A stretch of DNA of 64,000 bases. Source: Pseudomonadota bacterium. GTDB lineage: Bacteria > Pseudomonadota > Gammaproteobacteria > Burkholderiales > Nitrosomonadaceae. The translations under genes were made by a program, and so were the position numbers. Location of the stretch: contig JAFEGA010000005.1 of assembly GCA_018240285.1 (NCBI GenBank), forward strand, positions 96,443 through 160,442, in the 5' to 3' direction. Under the pieces are notes generated by a model that was given only the letters and a program-made list of their open reading frames with translations, had not been told where the DNA came from and ran no database searches. Shown here piece after piece: positions 44,178 to 55,609 of this stretch (the stretch's first letter is position 1; each line of letters begins with the position of its first letter).

Positions 44178-44610
44178 CTTGCCAGTGCCTTGAAAAAATT
44201 ATTCATGTATCAAGCGAGCAGTGGTGCCATTTTTACTTTCTGAGAGAAGGGAGGGTAACTTGTATCAATCATGATCAATATGGATGAATGAAAATATCAG
44301 CGATTAATTCGTGGTGTGTTCGCCCACCTTGCCGTCAATTGAATTGAAGCATTTAGAGTGAGTGGCTCGGGATTTGTAGTTTATCGAGGTCAATCTGAAT
44401 AAAGACTGGCGGTAAAGGATGAACAGAAAACCGGAGATCACAAAGATACCAACCGATACTGAGACTTAAAGCGTTTTATCAATTAAAAACAGGAGAAATT
44501 ATTATGCTAAATTAAACATTTCAACCCCTTGGGAGAAAATTTTAAATTTTATTTAATCAGGTTAATAATAGATTTTTACTAATTTCATTCAATACTAAGG
44601 AGCAATTAAA
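44178..44610. other. Intergenic region between the reb cluster and the EndoU gene
   Basis: These 433 bases hold no gene. A ribosome site AGGAGAAATTATT stands before ATG CTA AAT TAA (44504-44515), a 3-codon frame that opens like the start of RebB-like gene 3 (MLN); it may be a vestige or chance. The EndoU promoter presumably lies here. Confidence 0.45.
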
Positions 44611-45162
44611 ATGAGAAAATATTTTCTTTTATTTTTTGGGGTTCTAGTGTCAAGTAACCTAATGGCTGAAGGAATTGATTGCGCCAATCTGCCGGAATGG
44701 AGTGTGCATATCAATGGTTATAAAGTGAATCAGCAGCACGTATTTTGCGGTGAAGCCGGTAAGAATGGCAAGGCAAAAGGATTTCATGCGATGCCGGGTG
44801 GTAATGCTCCTTCCACTTACATCAGCTCCTCTCCGAGCGATCCCGTCAATCGCGCCGGTATTTATACATTGAAAAACATCAAACTAAAAATTTCCGATAA
44901 GATCTATGTAAAATCTTTTAGTTCGATGTTCCCTAAGCATTGTAACCAGGAGCAGATAAACAAATCTATTGTTTATTCCTTAATAAACACTAGAGGTGCC
45001 TGTGCTGCTCCAAATTGGGCATCGTGTGGTCCGAATGCACCGCAGGAAGGAGGTATTGAATATTGCGTGGGTGACAATGGAGCCAGTTTTGACATTGCTA
45101 CAGCTGTGCTATCGGACGACCAAACCCGGATTAATACAGGCTTTCCAATTTATAAACCATAA
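44611..45162 (+). CDS. Secreted EndoU-family nuclease (probable toxin)
   Basis: The 183-aa protein has a signal peptide (MRKYFLLFFGVLVSSNLMA). The mature part is a bacterial EndoU domain: QQHVFCGE with His43, KAKGFHAMPGG with His59, KSFSSMFPKHC with Lys101, CAAPNWASCGPN, and INTGFPIY with Thr176 and Tyr181, matching the two-His, Lys and Thr/Tyr active site of CDI-type EndoU tRNA/RNA nucleases. Six cysteines are present, which suits an extracytoplasmic protein. Unlike CDI or T6SS toxins it has no delivery domain. A short gene follows 7 bases later, the layout of toxin and immunity. Confidence 0.87.
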   Translation: MRKYFLLFFGVLVSSNLMAEGIDCANLPEWSVHINGYKVNQQHVFCGEAGKNGKAKGFHAMPGGNAPSTYISSSPSDPVNRAGIYTLKNIKLKISDKIYVKSFSSMFPKHCNQEQINKSIVYSLINTRGACAAPNWASCGPNAPQEGGIEYCVGDNGASFDIATAVLSDDQTRINTGFPIYKP

Positions 45163-45169
45163 GATCAAT

Positions 45170-45505
45170 ATGAATCAGGAAATTTTTACTTGGCGCGGCT
45201 ATGATGAAAATTCAGCCGCCCATCGAACTTTACAAGGATTTCTGGTAATGGATGTGCAATATTCATCTCAACATGCAGATGAATTGCACAGCGGGATCCA
45301 GGAATACAGAAACGGCAAGCGTAAAGCATTCGATGGCAGCGGCAATGGCTATGAATTCGAGTGTCATCCCGAAGGGTTATTCATTGACTGCTTATACGAA
45401 GGGGATCCGCTTACGCCGGTGACCGTCGAATACGATACGGTATTACGAGCACTTACCGAGTGGTCGGAAATGTGTAAAGAATTGGAACGGAAGGCATCTC
45501 AATAA
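45170..45505 (+). CDS. Probable immunity protein of the EndoU toxin
   Basis: The open frame starts upstream at 44996, but the ATG at 45170 lies 7 bases after the EndoU stop and gives a plausible 111-aa protein (MNQEIFTWRGYDENSA). It is acidic and soluble: HADELHSGIQEYRNGKRKAF, GNGYEFECHPEGLFIDCLYEG, LRALTEWSEMCKEL. The GxxYEFxxxxEGLxI strand pair followed by a C-terminal helix loosely recalls the YacL/UPF0231 shape, which I give only as a weak hint. Immunity function is inferred from position, size and absence of a signal peptide. Confidence 0.65.
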   Translation: MNQEIFTWRGYDENSAAHRTLQGFLVMDVQYSSQHADELHSGIQEYRNGKRKAFDGSGNGYEFECHPEGLFIDCLYEGDPLTPVTVEYDTVLRALTEWSEMCKELERKASQ

Positions 45506-45568
45506 GCGCCCAAACAATAAACGCAAGATTCAGTTCAGAATTTTCTTAAGACCGAATTAGTAGACATT

Positions 45569-46678
45569 TTATAGAAAGCGCAAAAGACTATGGGGATGAC
45601 GCCATTTCAGCGTACGGTACGCGCGGCAGATGGGGTACAGGATGATCAGCGCCAGCAGCGTGATCGCGTAGGTTTGTTCCAGGCTGCCGCGTTCGAAAAG
45701 GGGCTTCAGGGCCGTCAGCACGGCGAAGTGTGCGAGGTAGAAAAATAGGGCGGTTTGGCCGAACACCAGCACCGGGTTGTTGCGGTTGGCGGTTTTGCTG
45801 AACGATTCCAGGCGCATCAGCAGCGCCAGCACGATGGCCATCAAGCCCAGTTCGAGCAAAGTGTAAACTAAACTGGGCGGGTATTTGCTGACGTGCAGCC
45901 AGTCGATCAGGGTATTGCCTTGGAGGTGCATGAACAGGTTGCCGTAGCCGTCGTGGCCGCGGATGAAAACGAACAGTGTCAATGCAAACCAACCAGCGGT
46001 CATCAGCACGCGCTGCGGTTGCCAGGAAGCGAGTGGATGGACGATGAAGCGTTCGCCGAACGCCCAGCCAAGCATCATCATGGCGAGCCACGGTAAGGCG
46101 GGGTAGAGCACGGTGTAGGTTTCGCCGAAATCCGGCGCGAAGGTGAGCGCGAGCCAAAGCGGCACGTCGCCGCCCGGTTGCCACAGCGCCGTCAGCAGGA
46201 ATTCGCCACCGGCGATGATCAAAATTGCGAGCCAGAAAACCGCGCCCGCACCGAGACGTTGCAGGTAGACCATCAGCATCATGCTGATGCCGATGGCGTA
46301 CAGCACTTGCAACACCGGTTTGCCGCCGATCAGCGAGAACAGACCGATGTCGAGCAGCGCGATGAATGCGCCGCGCATCAATAACTCCCGGTCGATGATG
46401 GCGTCGTTCATGCCTTGTTGCTGCCGCTGGAAATTGCTGATGGCGATCGAGGTGCCGGCGAGGAATAGGAACGTCGGCGCGCAGATATGCGTGATCCAGC
46501 GCGTGAAAAATTGATCGGCGGCGAAGCGGGTGCCGGGTTCAACCAGCAGCACCGAGTCGGCGAAAATGCGCTGACTGTTGAAAAACCACGATGCGTGGTC
46601 GAGTGCCATCAGGATCATGACGATGCCGCGCAGCCAGTCGATGGCGGCGATGCGTGGCGCGTTGGAATCGAGTGGCAT
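45569..46678 (-). CDS. DUF1624 / HGSNAT-like membrane acyltransferase
   Basis: The 369-aa inner-membrane protein has about 10 helices and the start RIAAIDWLRGIVMILMALDH, the family signature of heparan-alpha-glucosaminide N-acetyltransferase-like proteins. HICAPTFLFLAGTSIAIS and LVFGQTALFFYLAHF follow. Such proteins move acyl groups from cytosolic donors to periplasmic sugars. It begins 19 bp after proB and is probably in its operon. The acceptor is unknown. Confidence 0.82.
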   Translation of the reverse strand: MPLDSNAPRIAAIDWLRGIVMILMALDHASWFFNSQRIFADSVLLVEPGTRFAADQFFTRWITHICAPTFLFLAGTSIAISNFQRQQQGMNDAIIDRELLMRGAFIALLDIGLFSLIGGKPVLQVLYAIGISMMLMVYLQRLGAGAVFWLAILIIAGGEFLLTALWQPGGDVPLWLALTFAPDFGETYTVLYPALPWLAMMMLGWAFGERFIVHPLASWQPQRVLMTAGWFALTLFVFIRGHDGYGNLFMHLQGNTLIDWLHVSKYPPSLVYTLLELGLMAIVLALLMRLESFSKTANRNNPVLVFGQTALFFYLAHFAVLTALKPLFERGSLEQTYAITLLALIILYPICRAYRTLKWRHPHSLLRFL

Positions 46679-46697
46679 GGTTGCGGATTAGGCAGTG

Positions 46698-48898
<2,201 letters not shown>

Positions 48899-48915
48899 CT
48901 ACCACAGCCTGCAAA

Positions 48916-48944
48916 CAAAAAAGCCCCATCGTGACGGGGCTTTC
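48916..48944 (-). terminator. Intrinsic terminator after rpmA
   Basis: AAAGCCCC (48920-48927) pairs with GGGGCTTT (48936-48943) around an 8-base loop. On the minus strand a T-run follows, as required. It separates rplU-rpmA from obg-proB, though read-through is likely. Confidence 0.85.
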
Positions 48945-48968
48945 AAAGTGGTCAAGTGATTTGTTTTT

Positions 48969-49226
48969 TTATACAGGTATCACGCTTGCAACTTTACGTT
49001 TCAATGCGCCTTTGATACTGAAATTCACTTTTCCCGCCACCTTGGCGAATAAGGTATGGTCTTTACCGATACCGACATTATCGCCCGGATGAATCTGTGT
49101 GCCGCGCTGTCTGATGATAATCGATCCGGCTGGGATCAATTCACCGCCGTAGCACTTGACGCCGAGCCGTTTTGAATGCGAATCGCGCCCGTTTCTGGAA
49201 CTTCCGCCTGCTTTCTTATGTGCCAT
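48969..49226 (-). CDS. rpmA: Large-subunit ribosomal protein L27
   Basis: The 85-aa basic protein begins [20 protein letters not shown], the typical L27 N-terminal tail that reaches the peptidyl-transferase centre, and ends in the family's [24 protein letters not shown] strand (in part [14 protein letters not shown]). It lies 10 bp downstream of rplU, in one operon. Confidence 0.98.
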   Translation of the reverse strand: MAHKKAGGSSRNGRDSHSKRLGVKCYGGELIPAGSIIIRQRGTQIHPGDNVGIGKDHTLFAKVAGKVNFSIKGALKRKVASVIPV

Positions 49227-49236
49227 TTCCTACTCC

Positions 49237-49548
49237 TTAAGCTGAAATACCGGTGATTTGTATTTCAGTGTAATTCTGCCGGTGACCTTGATGCTTCTGA
49301 TAGTGCTTGCGACGGCGCATCTTGAAGATACGGACTTTGTCGTGACGCCCTTGACCGAGAACCGTTGCATTGACTTTTGCGCCGTTGACGAGTGGTGTTC
49401 CAACCGACACTTTGTCGCCATCGGCTACCATTAATACTTGATCGATGACGAGTTCACTGCCGTTTTCCGCTTTCAGCTGCTCAATCTTCAGCTTTTCACC
49501 TACTTGAATTCGATATTGTTTACCGCCGGTTTTTATGACCGCATACAT
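49237..49548 (-). CDS. rplU: Large-subunit ribosomal protein L21
   Basis: GGAGCTTAAT precedes ATG at 49548 ([15 protein letters not shown]), so that start is chosen over 49560; 103 aa. The typical L21 strands and the basic loop ([22 protein letters not shown] in part) are present. It is the first gene of the rplU-rpmA-obg-proB cluster and diverges from ispB. Confidence 0.98.
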   Translation of the reverse strand: MYAVIKTGGKQYRIQVGEKLKIEQLKAENGSELVIDQVLMVADGDKVSVGTPLVNGAKVNATVLGQGRHDKVRIFKMRRRKHYQKHQGHRQNYTEIQITGISA

Positions 49549-49694
49549 ATTAAGCTCCATACTTCCCTTTTACAGAACGGCGCATTATACATAAATAACC
49601 CTTGATTGTGGTGGAAAAAATAGCACATTTTATCTTTGTGCTTGACACTTAGGCATCGTCATTTCTAACATAGCGTTTTCTTCAAGGTATTATT

Positions 49695-50663
49695 GTGTCA
49701 ATCGAACATATTAGAAGTTTCATCGCGCACGATATGAGCATCGTCGACGATGTCATCCGCGCAAAACTGCATTCCCACGTTCTTCTGATTCGTCAAGTCA
49801 GCGAATATATCATCAATAGCGGCGGTAAGCGCTTACGTCCCGCACTGGTGATTTTATCCGCTGGCGCTTTTGGCTACAAAGGCAACTTTCACTATAACTT
49901 GGCTGCGGTTGTCGAATTTATTCACACCGCCACGTTACTGCACGATGATGTTGTCGATGAATCGCAATTGCGGCGTAACAAAGAAACCGCCAATGCGCTG
50001 TTTGGCAATGCCGCCAGTGTTCTGGTGGGGGATTTTCTCTATTCCAGAGCATTCCAGATGATGGTGGAGGTCGACAACATGCGCGTGATGCAAGTACTAG
50101 CCGATGCTACCAATACCATTGCCGAAGGCGAAGTTTTGCAGCTTCTTAATTGCCGCGATCCGGAGGTAACAGAAGAAAATTATTTGCAAGTAATCCGTTA
50201 TAAAACCGCTAAGCTGTTCGAGGCGGCAAGCCGGTTAGGAGCGATTCTTGGCAATGCCACACCGGAAGAAGAAAATGCCCTGTCGGTTTACGGTATGCAT
50301 TTGGGTACCGCATTCCAACTCATCGACGATATGCTCGACTATACCGGCAATAATCAGGATATCGGCAAGAATCTGGGCGACGATCTGGCGGAAGGAAAGC
50401 CGACATTGCCGCTTATTTATGCCATGCGAGTCGGTACGCCGGAGCAAGCCGCCGTTATCCGCAAAGCGATTGAGAATGGCGGGGAAGATGGTTTTCAGCC
50501 GGTTCTGGATGTCATTCAAAAAACCGCTGCGCTGGATTACGCAAGGAAATGCGCGCAAGCTGAAATTGTCACTGCGACTGCTGCGATAGCTGCCTTACCG
50601 GATTCGGAAAATAAACAATGCCTGATGCAATTGGCAGACTTTGCGGTTACACGTAATCATTAG
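49695..50663 (+). CDS. ispB: Polyprenyl (octaprenyl) diphosphate synthase
   Basis: IspB makes the long isoprenoid tail of ubiquinone from farnesyl diphosphate and isopentenyl diphosphate. The 322-aa protein has the aspartate motifs LLHDDVVDES (first) and LIDDMLDYTG (second) and the basic GGKRLRP motif. The start is GTG at 49695. It diverges from rplU by about 145 bp, an arrangement conserved in many proteobacteria. Confidence 0.94.
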   Translation: MSIEHIRSFIAHDMSIVDDVIRAKLHSHVLLIRQVSEYIINSGGKRLRPALVILSAGAFGYKGNFHYNLAAVVEFIHTATLLHDDVVDESQLRRNKETANALFGNAASVLVGDFLYSRAFQMMVEVDNMRVMQVLADATNTIAEGEVLQLLNCRDPEVTEENYLQVIRYKTAKLFEAASRLGAILGNATPEEENALSVYGMHLGTAFQLIDDMLDYTGNNQDIGKNLGDDLAEGKPTLPLIYAMRVGTPEQAAVIRKAIENGGEDGFQPVLDVIQKTAALDYARKCAQAEIVTATAAIAALPDSENKQCLMQLADFAVTRNH

Positions 50664-51060
50664 TTTAGTGCGATCACGATATTTCAGTGATCGTTTGTTG
50701 CCGGTAGCCACTATATACATAGAAAAAATTCTTCACACCATTCCATCTTTGTTGATCGATATTTCTTCAAATTCAGCACTCGCTCTGTAATGCTTGTGCT
50801 GTCGGCTTCTTTGTAATTTTCCATTTGGGATTTCTCGGATATTTGATTCAATAGTATTGATTTGATGAAAATATCATTCTATATTTTGTTGATAAGCCAT
50901 AAAACCCCGGTTAATCGATAATTTGCCGAGACAAAAGATTGCTATCCTGAATCAGCTGTGGCAAATGTGATGTGGTTTGTTATGCTCCTGATTTACAGAA
51001 AACAAATAAGTGTATATTTAATCAGGTAGATTGATGCCATAGCAGGTATTAGAACTTAAT
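50664..51060. other. Intergenic region between ispB and the PP0621-family gene
   Basis: About 400 AT-rich bases without a gene I can support. No hairpin terminator of clear strength was recognised, and no RNA motif. Confidence 0.4.
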
Positions 51061-51285
51061 ATGGGAAAGTTAATTTTTTACATACTGATAGCGTTGCTTA
51101 TTTATTGGGTAATCAAAATTCGTGTACCTAAGCAAAGAAATGATGCATCCCCGCCGGAATCCGTTGAGGATATGGTGAATTGTGCGCACTGCGGTGTTTA
51201 TCTGCCGAAAAGCGAGGCTGTCAGCAGTCACCAAAAGTATTTTTGTAGTCACGAGCATTGTAATTTGTATTTAAAATCTTTATGA
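51061..51285 (+). CDS. PP0621-family small protein with zinc-ribbon-like cysteines
   Basis: The 74-aa protein has one N-terminal helix (KLIFYILIALLIYWVIKI) anchoring it in the membrane, then CAHCGVYLPKSEAV and YFCSHEHC, a CxxC...CxxxxC set able to bind one zinc ion. This is the PP0621 pattern, whose gene usually lies beside pilS-pilR in betaproteobacteria, as here (10 bp upstream of pilS). Function unknown. Confidence 0.8.
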   Translation: MGKLIFYILIALLIYWVIKIRVPKQRNDASPPESVEDMVNCAHCGVYLPKSEAVSSHQKYFCSHEHCNLYLKSL

Positions 51286-51295
51286 GCTGATTTTT

Positions 51296-52948
51296 GTGTC
51301 AACCCCAACATATCCATCACGAAATAAACATTCATCGTTCTGGCCGCTGGATTCTGCCGCGGCAGCGGTTGATTACACCGCTCAACATTGGCGCTCGCTC
51401 TATTATTTCAATTGCTTTCGCTTAGTCATCGGCAGCAGCTTGCTCATCATTTTTTGGGAATCTGGATTTACCAGTCTCGGATCGTATTATTCTTCACTGT
51501 TTTTATATGCTGGTGTAGGTCATGTGTTTTTTAGCATGCTATTCATGGTATTTATCCGGTTGCGTTTTCCCGGCTTCGATCAGCAATTAGCAATTCAGGT
51601 CATCAGCGATATCGTTTTTTTCTCGGTGATGCTGTACGCCAGTGGCGGTTTGCCAAGCGGTCTGGGGGTTTTGTTACTGGTATCGTTGGCGGGAGCGGGA
51701 CTGATCAGCCGCGGCCGTCTAGCGCTATTTTTTGCTTCTGTCGCAACGATCAGTCTATTGCTGCAAGAAACCTATTCCTTTTGGACCGTCGATTTTTACT
51801 CTGCGCAATATTCGCAAGCAGGCTTATTGAGCATGGCGTATTTTGCTGTTGCCTGGCTGGCGCACCGGTTGGCCGGACATACCTTAGCCAGTGAGCAGCT
51901 AGCCGAAGAACGCGGTATCGATCTGGCGAATATGGCACAAGTCAATCAACTGGTTATTCAGGATCTACAAGAAGGTGTTCTGGTAGTAGATAAACATGGC
52001 TACATTCGGCAGCGTAATAGCTATGCCGAGCGATTACTTGATTTCAATCCGTCTACGGAAAAAGCGCCATTGCCCAAGTTATCTGATTGCATGCCAGAAT
52101 TAGCCGCCAGGCTTACCACTTGGCAGGGTGATAGCGGCACCAATTTCGATTTACTGCGTCTGATGCATAGTAATGCCCTGGTTCGAACACGTTTTCTTCC
52201 GATACAGGCAAATTCTCGCAACGGTGTAGTGATTTTTCTTGAGGATATGGGGCGTGTACAGGTGCAATTGCAGCAACTAAAGCTTGCAGCCCTAGGGCGG
52301 TTGACTGCCAATATTGCGCATGAAATCCGCAATCCATTGTCCGCGATCAATCATGCGGCTGAACTTTTGGAAGAGGAGCAGCTTGAAAATAACACGGACT
52401 CGCGATTAGTGCGCATCATTTGCGACAATACCCGGCGCTTAAACAAGATCGTTCAGGATGTTTTGCAGCTCAACCGGCGTAATATTCCAAAACCGGATCT
52501 GTTCGATCTGCATGAATTCATGCAAAAGTTTCTTGAGGAATTCTGTCATACAGAGAAAATCAGCGGAGGTGCGTTTGTGCTAAAAAATACTAATAGTCAC
52601 TTGATTAGTTTTGATCGCGATCATTTGCACCAGATACTCTGGAATTTATGCCGTAATGCGTGGCGGTATTGCCGCCAGAAAAACGGCAGCATAAATATCG
52701 AACTGTCTGCGTCGGCGAATGAAAATAATGTCTATTTGGATATCGTGGATGATGGTGAGGGTGTTGATCCGCTACAGATAAAACAGATTTTTGAGCCATT
52801 CTTTACCACGGCCACTGGCGGTACCGGCCTAGGTTTATACATTGCACGTGAGTTGTGTGAAACCAATCAGGCTTCACTGGATTACATTGAGGATATGGGC
52901 GGCGGACATTTCCGGATTATTTGCCAAAGTAGTCAGTCATGTCTATAG
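51296..52948 (+). CDS. pilS: PilS-type sensor histidine kinase
   Basis: The start is GTG at 51296. The 550-aa inner-membrane kinase has six hydrophobic helices in residues 30-200 (FRLVIGSSLLIIFW, LQLAIQVISDIVFFSVMLYA-like), a PAS-like linker, then the core: H-box IAHEIRNPLSAINHAAELL, N-box NLCRNAWRY, G-boxes DDGEGVDP and GGTGLGLYIARE. This is PilS, which controls type IV pilus genes with PilR. It overlaps pilR by 10 bases. Confidence 0.92.
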   Translation: MSTPTYPSRNKHSSFWPLDSAAAAVDYTAQHWRSLYYFNCFRLVIGSSLLIIFWESGFTSLGSYYSSLFLYAGVGHVFFSMLFMVFIRLRFPGFDQQLAIQVISDIVFFSVMLYASGGLPSGLGVLLLVSLAGAGLISRGRLALFFASVATISLLLQETYSFWTVDFYSAQYSQAGLLSMAYFAVAWLAHRLAGHTLASEQLAEERGIDLANMAQVNQLVIQDLQEGVLVVDKHGYIRQRNSYAERLLDFNPSTEKAPLPKLSDCMPELAARLTTWQGDSGTNFDLLRLMHSNALVRTRFLPIQANSRNGVVIFLEDMGRVQVQLQQLKLAALGRLTANIAHEIRNPLSAINHAAELLEEEQLENNTDSRLVRIICDNTRRLNKIVQDVLQLNRRNIPKPDLFDLHEFMQKFLEEFCHTEKISGGAFVLKNTNSHLISFDRDHLHQILWNLCRNAWRYCRQKNGSINIELSASANENNVYLDIVDDGEGVDPLQIKQIFEPFFTTATGGTGLGLYIARELCETNQASLDYIEDMGGGHFRIICQSSQSCL

Positions 52949-54363
52949 ATAGCGGACGGATTGGCAATTCCGATCGGAAAACGGCTTCTCCGCATATTCT
53001 GATTGTGGATGACGAGCCCGATATCATCGAGCTGCTTGAATTAACGATAGCCCGGATGGGAATGGATGTCTCGAGTGCAAAATGTGTTCGTGACGCCAAG
53101 CAGCTATTGCAATCCCGGCAGTTTCAATTATGCCTCACCGACATGCGGCTGCCGGATGGAGAAGGGCTGGAGCTGGTTCAATATATTGCGCAGCACTGCG
53201 CTGATTTGCCGGTAGCCGTCATTACGGCGCATGGCACGACGGAAAATGCCGTGGCTGCGCTCAAAGCCGGTGCATTCGATTATCTGCCTAAGCCGGTTTC
53301 GTTAAAGCAATTGCGGGAACTGGTCAAATCAGCTTTAAACCTGCCGCCGATACCGCCCGAACCAGTATCACAAACGCAACAACAACGGCAACGTGCGCTG
53401 TTGGGTGAATCCGAACCGATGCGCCAATTGCGTGCGATCATCGATAAGCTTTCACGCAGCCAGGCACCGGTGTATATCAGCGGTGAGTCCGGCAGCGGTA
53501 AAGAGCTCGCGGCAAGAATGATTCATGAAAGAAGCGCGCGCTACAAACAACCTTTTGTTGCCGTAAATTGCGGTGCTATTCCCGAGAATTTGATGGAAAG
53601 CGAATTTTTCGGATATAAAAAAGGCGCTTTTACCGGTGCCGACAAAGATCATGATGGTTTTTTTCTGACCGCCGATAGGGGAACTTTGTTTTTAGATGAA
53701 GTCGCTGATTTGCCGCTGACGATGCAGGTTAAATTGTTGCGAGTGATTCAGGAAAAACAAGTCAGAAGAATCGGTGAAATCCAGGAGAAAAGTGTTGATG
53801 TGCGCATCATCAGTGCAACACACAAAAAACTCAACCATTGTGTTGAAACCGGGCAATTCAGGCAGGATTTGTACTATCGTCTCAATGTAATCGAACTCAA
53901 TATGCCGGCATTGCGTGAAATGCGCGAAGATATTCCGTTGATAGCGCAAGCCGTTCTTGCAAAACTATGCCGAGAAGCTGGGCGGCCCGAATGCAATCTG
54001 AAGAATGATGCGTTGGCAATACTGATGAACTACGATTATCCCGGTAACGTGCGCGAGCTCGAAAATATACTGGAGCGTACATTGGCGCTCTGTTTTGACA
54101 GCGAGATCGGCAAAGACGAATTGCAGTTACCTCACAAGGCGAGAGTGACTCAGGAAATTTCTTTTACCATGCCTTCTGTCGACTCGGGGGCGAATCTAGC
54201 GCTGCAAGATTATCTCGACAAGCTGGAAAAGGATTCAATCGTCAAAGCATTAAATGAAAGCCGGTACAATCGTACCAAAGCCGCCAAAACATTGGGGATT
54301 ACCGTGCGCTCGTTGCGTTACCGGATGGAACGATTAGGATTAAATGACAGAGCATATAGTTAA
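52939..54363 (+). CDS. pilR: PilR-type sigma-54-dependent response regulator
   Basis: The 474-aa NtrC-class regulator has a receiver with Asp68 (LTDMRLPDG), an AAA+ core with Walker A GESGSGKE near residue 178, the sigma-54 contact loop GAFTGA near 242, [10 protein letters not shown], and a C-terminal Fis-type helix ([21 protein letters not shown]). Together with PilS it activates pilA from a sigma-54 promoter; pilA is not in the window. It is followed at 120 bp by a very strong terminator. Confidence 0.94.
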   Translation: MSIDSGRIGNSDRKTASPHILIVDDEPDIIELLELTIARMGMDVSSAKCVRDAKQLLQSRQFQLCLTDMRLPDGEGLELVQYIAQHCADLPVAVITAHGTTENAVAALKAGAFDYLPKPVSLKQLRELVKSALNLPPIPPEPVSQTQQQRQRALLGESEPMRQLRAIIDKLSRSQAPVYISGESGSGKELAARMIHERSARYKQPFVAVNCGAIPENLMESEFFGYKKGAFTGADKDHDGFFLTADRGTLFLDEVADLPLTMQVKLLRVIQEKQVRRIGEIQEKSVDVRIISATHKKLNHCVETGQFRQDLYYRLNVIELNMPALREMREDIPLIAQAVLAKLCREAGRPECNLKNDALAILMNYDYPGNVRELENILERTLALCFDSEIGKDELQLPHKARVTQEISFTMPSVDSGANLALQDYLDKLEKDSIVKALNESRYNRTKAAKTLGITVRSLRYRMERLGLNDRAYS

Positions 54364-54908
54364 ATCTGATAATAAGATGGATTACTAAAATTCATCGGAT
54401 TCTGCTGTGAACTTTGGTTTCGCTGAATACTTCCGGAATCGATAAGCTTGATGTTGTTTATCTCTCTTGCATTTTTTTCTTAGGGGGCTGTAGTAGATTA
54501 GCTTAACATCTAAGCTAATCTACTACAGCCCCTTTTCTTATGTTCGGTCCTTTGTCTGTATCAACAGGCTCAGGTGATTTCTGCCGCAGCATCTCCTTGC
54601 TCAGTAATTGCGCCAGCAAATGAAGGTAAATTGTGTCAATTTTTATTCCAATTGGAGATCTCTGGAAAAATTATTAGTGTGTCAATTATCACACTGAACT
54701 ATTCCTGAGTAAAAAAGTCGGATTTATTGTTGGAATTAATTTTTGTTTGTGGTAGACTGAAGTCTGGTTGAGAAAAGTCTTATATTTCTTGACCTTAAAT
54801 GCAAAATGGTTAATGATTCCATCAAGTATGAGCGATGGTTTTCATTAACAAATAATAAAATAATGTTTATTTTTATAAACGCTTAATCTGGTAATAGGAG
54901 AAATTAAT
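54364..54908. other. Intergenic region with terminator, before the lipoprotein unit
   Basis: The first half holds the perfect 22-bp terminator of pilR (54484-54532). The remaining 375 AT-rich bases show no gene and should carry the promoter of the next unit. Confidence 0.5.
54484..54532 (+). terminator. Perfect 22-bp terminator hairpin after pilR
   Basis: Bases 54484-54505 (start GGGGCTGTAG) pair without mismatch with 54511-54532 (end CTACAGCCCC) around the loop ACATC, followed by TTTTCTTA. A T-run precedes it on the other strand side as well, so it could work in both directions. Confidence 0.9.
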
Positions 54909-55043
54909 ATGAATGTCATCGCGAAGTTTTTTTCGCTCAATATGCGACCGGATAGAGGGGGTAAGATGAAATCAACCGGAATGATTTTCCCAACCTATAC
55001 GAAAGCTTTTCCAACCTATACTGAACGCATTTTGGAGGAATAA
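54909..55043 (+). CDS. Possible 44-aa leader ORF before the lipoprotein gene
   Basis: AATAGGAGAAATTAAT gives a strong ribosome site for the ATG at 54909. The product starts MNVIAKFFSLNMRPDRGGKM and contains a duplicated FPTYTKA / FPTYTER. Its last codons (TTG GAG GAA TAA) form the ribosome site of the next gene, whose ATG is two bases after the stop, so translation of the two would be coupled. No family known. Confidence 0.5.
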   Translation: MNVIAKFFSLNMRPDRGGKMKSTGMIFPTYTKAFPTYTERILEE

Positions 55044-55045
55044 AA

Positions 55046-55522
55046 ATGGCTACATTTATTTATGACTGGAGAGTACCCATCAACAAAGTACTCAAATTAT
55101 CTTCCTTACTATTAGCACTCACTGTGTTAGCTGCTTGCGCACAAATGGGTTCATCAGTGGCTAAACCCACTGGCATTTCAAGTAATGATCATGGCGCTTT
55201 AGTGAAATATTACGAAGGCGTTGCCAAAGATGCAAAATTAAGGCTGCAAGAGAACAAAAAAATACTTCAGGAGTATGAAGCGCATCCTTATTATTTTGGC
55301 AGACAAGGTCTGGATGCTCAATCGCATGCCGCAGCAAATGTTCGAGCATACGAAAAAGCGATACGAGAAAGCCTGATATTTGCTGATTTCCATAGAAAAA
55401 TGGCGATGGAGCAGATAGGGCAAAAGAGTAATCAAACTAAGAAAGTAGAAACAAATCAAGATCGTGACTTTACGTCGGAGATCTCGGGATACTCAGAGTA
55501 TTCTGGCAATAAAGGTCTTTGA
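55046..55522 (+). CDS. Small lipoprotein, 158 aa, unknown function
   Basis: A hydrophobic leader (VLKLSSLLLALTVLAAC) ends in the lipobox LAAC with Cys31. The mature part is helical and Tyr/Ala-rich (GALVKYYEGVAKDAKLRLQEN, AANVRAYEKAIRES) and looks like a coiled coil. The residue after Cys is Ala, which suits outer-membrane sorting. It follows the 44-codon ORF and is followed by a hairpin. Family not recognised. Confidence 0.72.
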   Translation: MATFIYDWRVPINKVLKLSSLLLALTVLAACAQMGSSVAKPTGISSNDHGALVKYYEGVAKDAKLRLQENKKILQEYEAHPYYFGRQGLDAQSHAAANVRAYEKAIRESLIFADFHRKMAMEQIGQKSNQTKKVETNQDRDFTSEISGYSEYSGNKGL

Positions 55523-55534
55523 TAAAGTGACGAA

Positions 55535-55560
55535 CAACCACCGATATTATTCGGTGGTTG
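55535..55560 (+). terminator. Hairpin after the lipoprotein gene
   Basis: CAACCACCGA (55535-55544) pairs with TCGGTGGTTG (55551-55560), a 10-bp stem with a TATTAT loop; GTCTTTAATC follows. It lies 12 bases after the lipoprotein stop, a likely terminator. Confidence 0.7.
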
Positions 55561-55609
55561 GTCTTTAATCCCTTCCCTAATACACCCCAAATTCTTTGCT
55601 GTATTAGCT

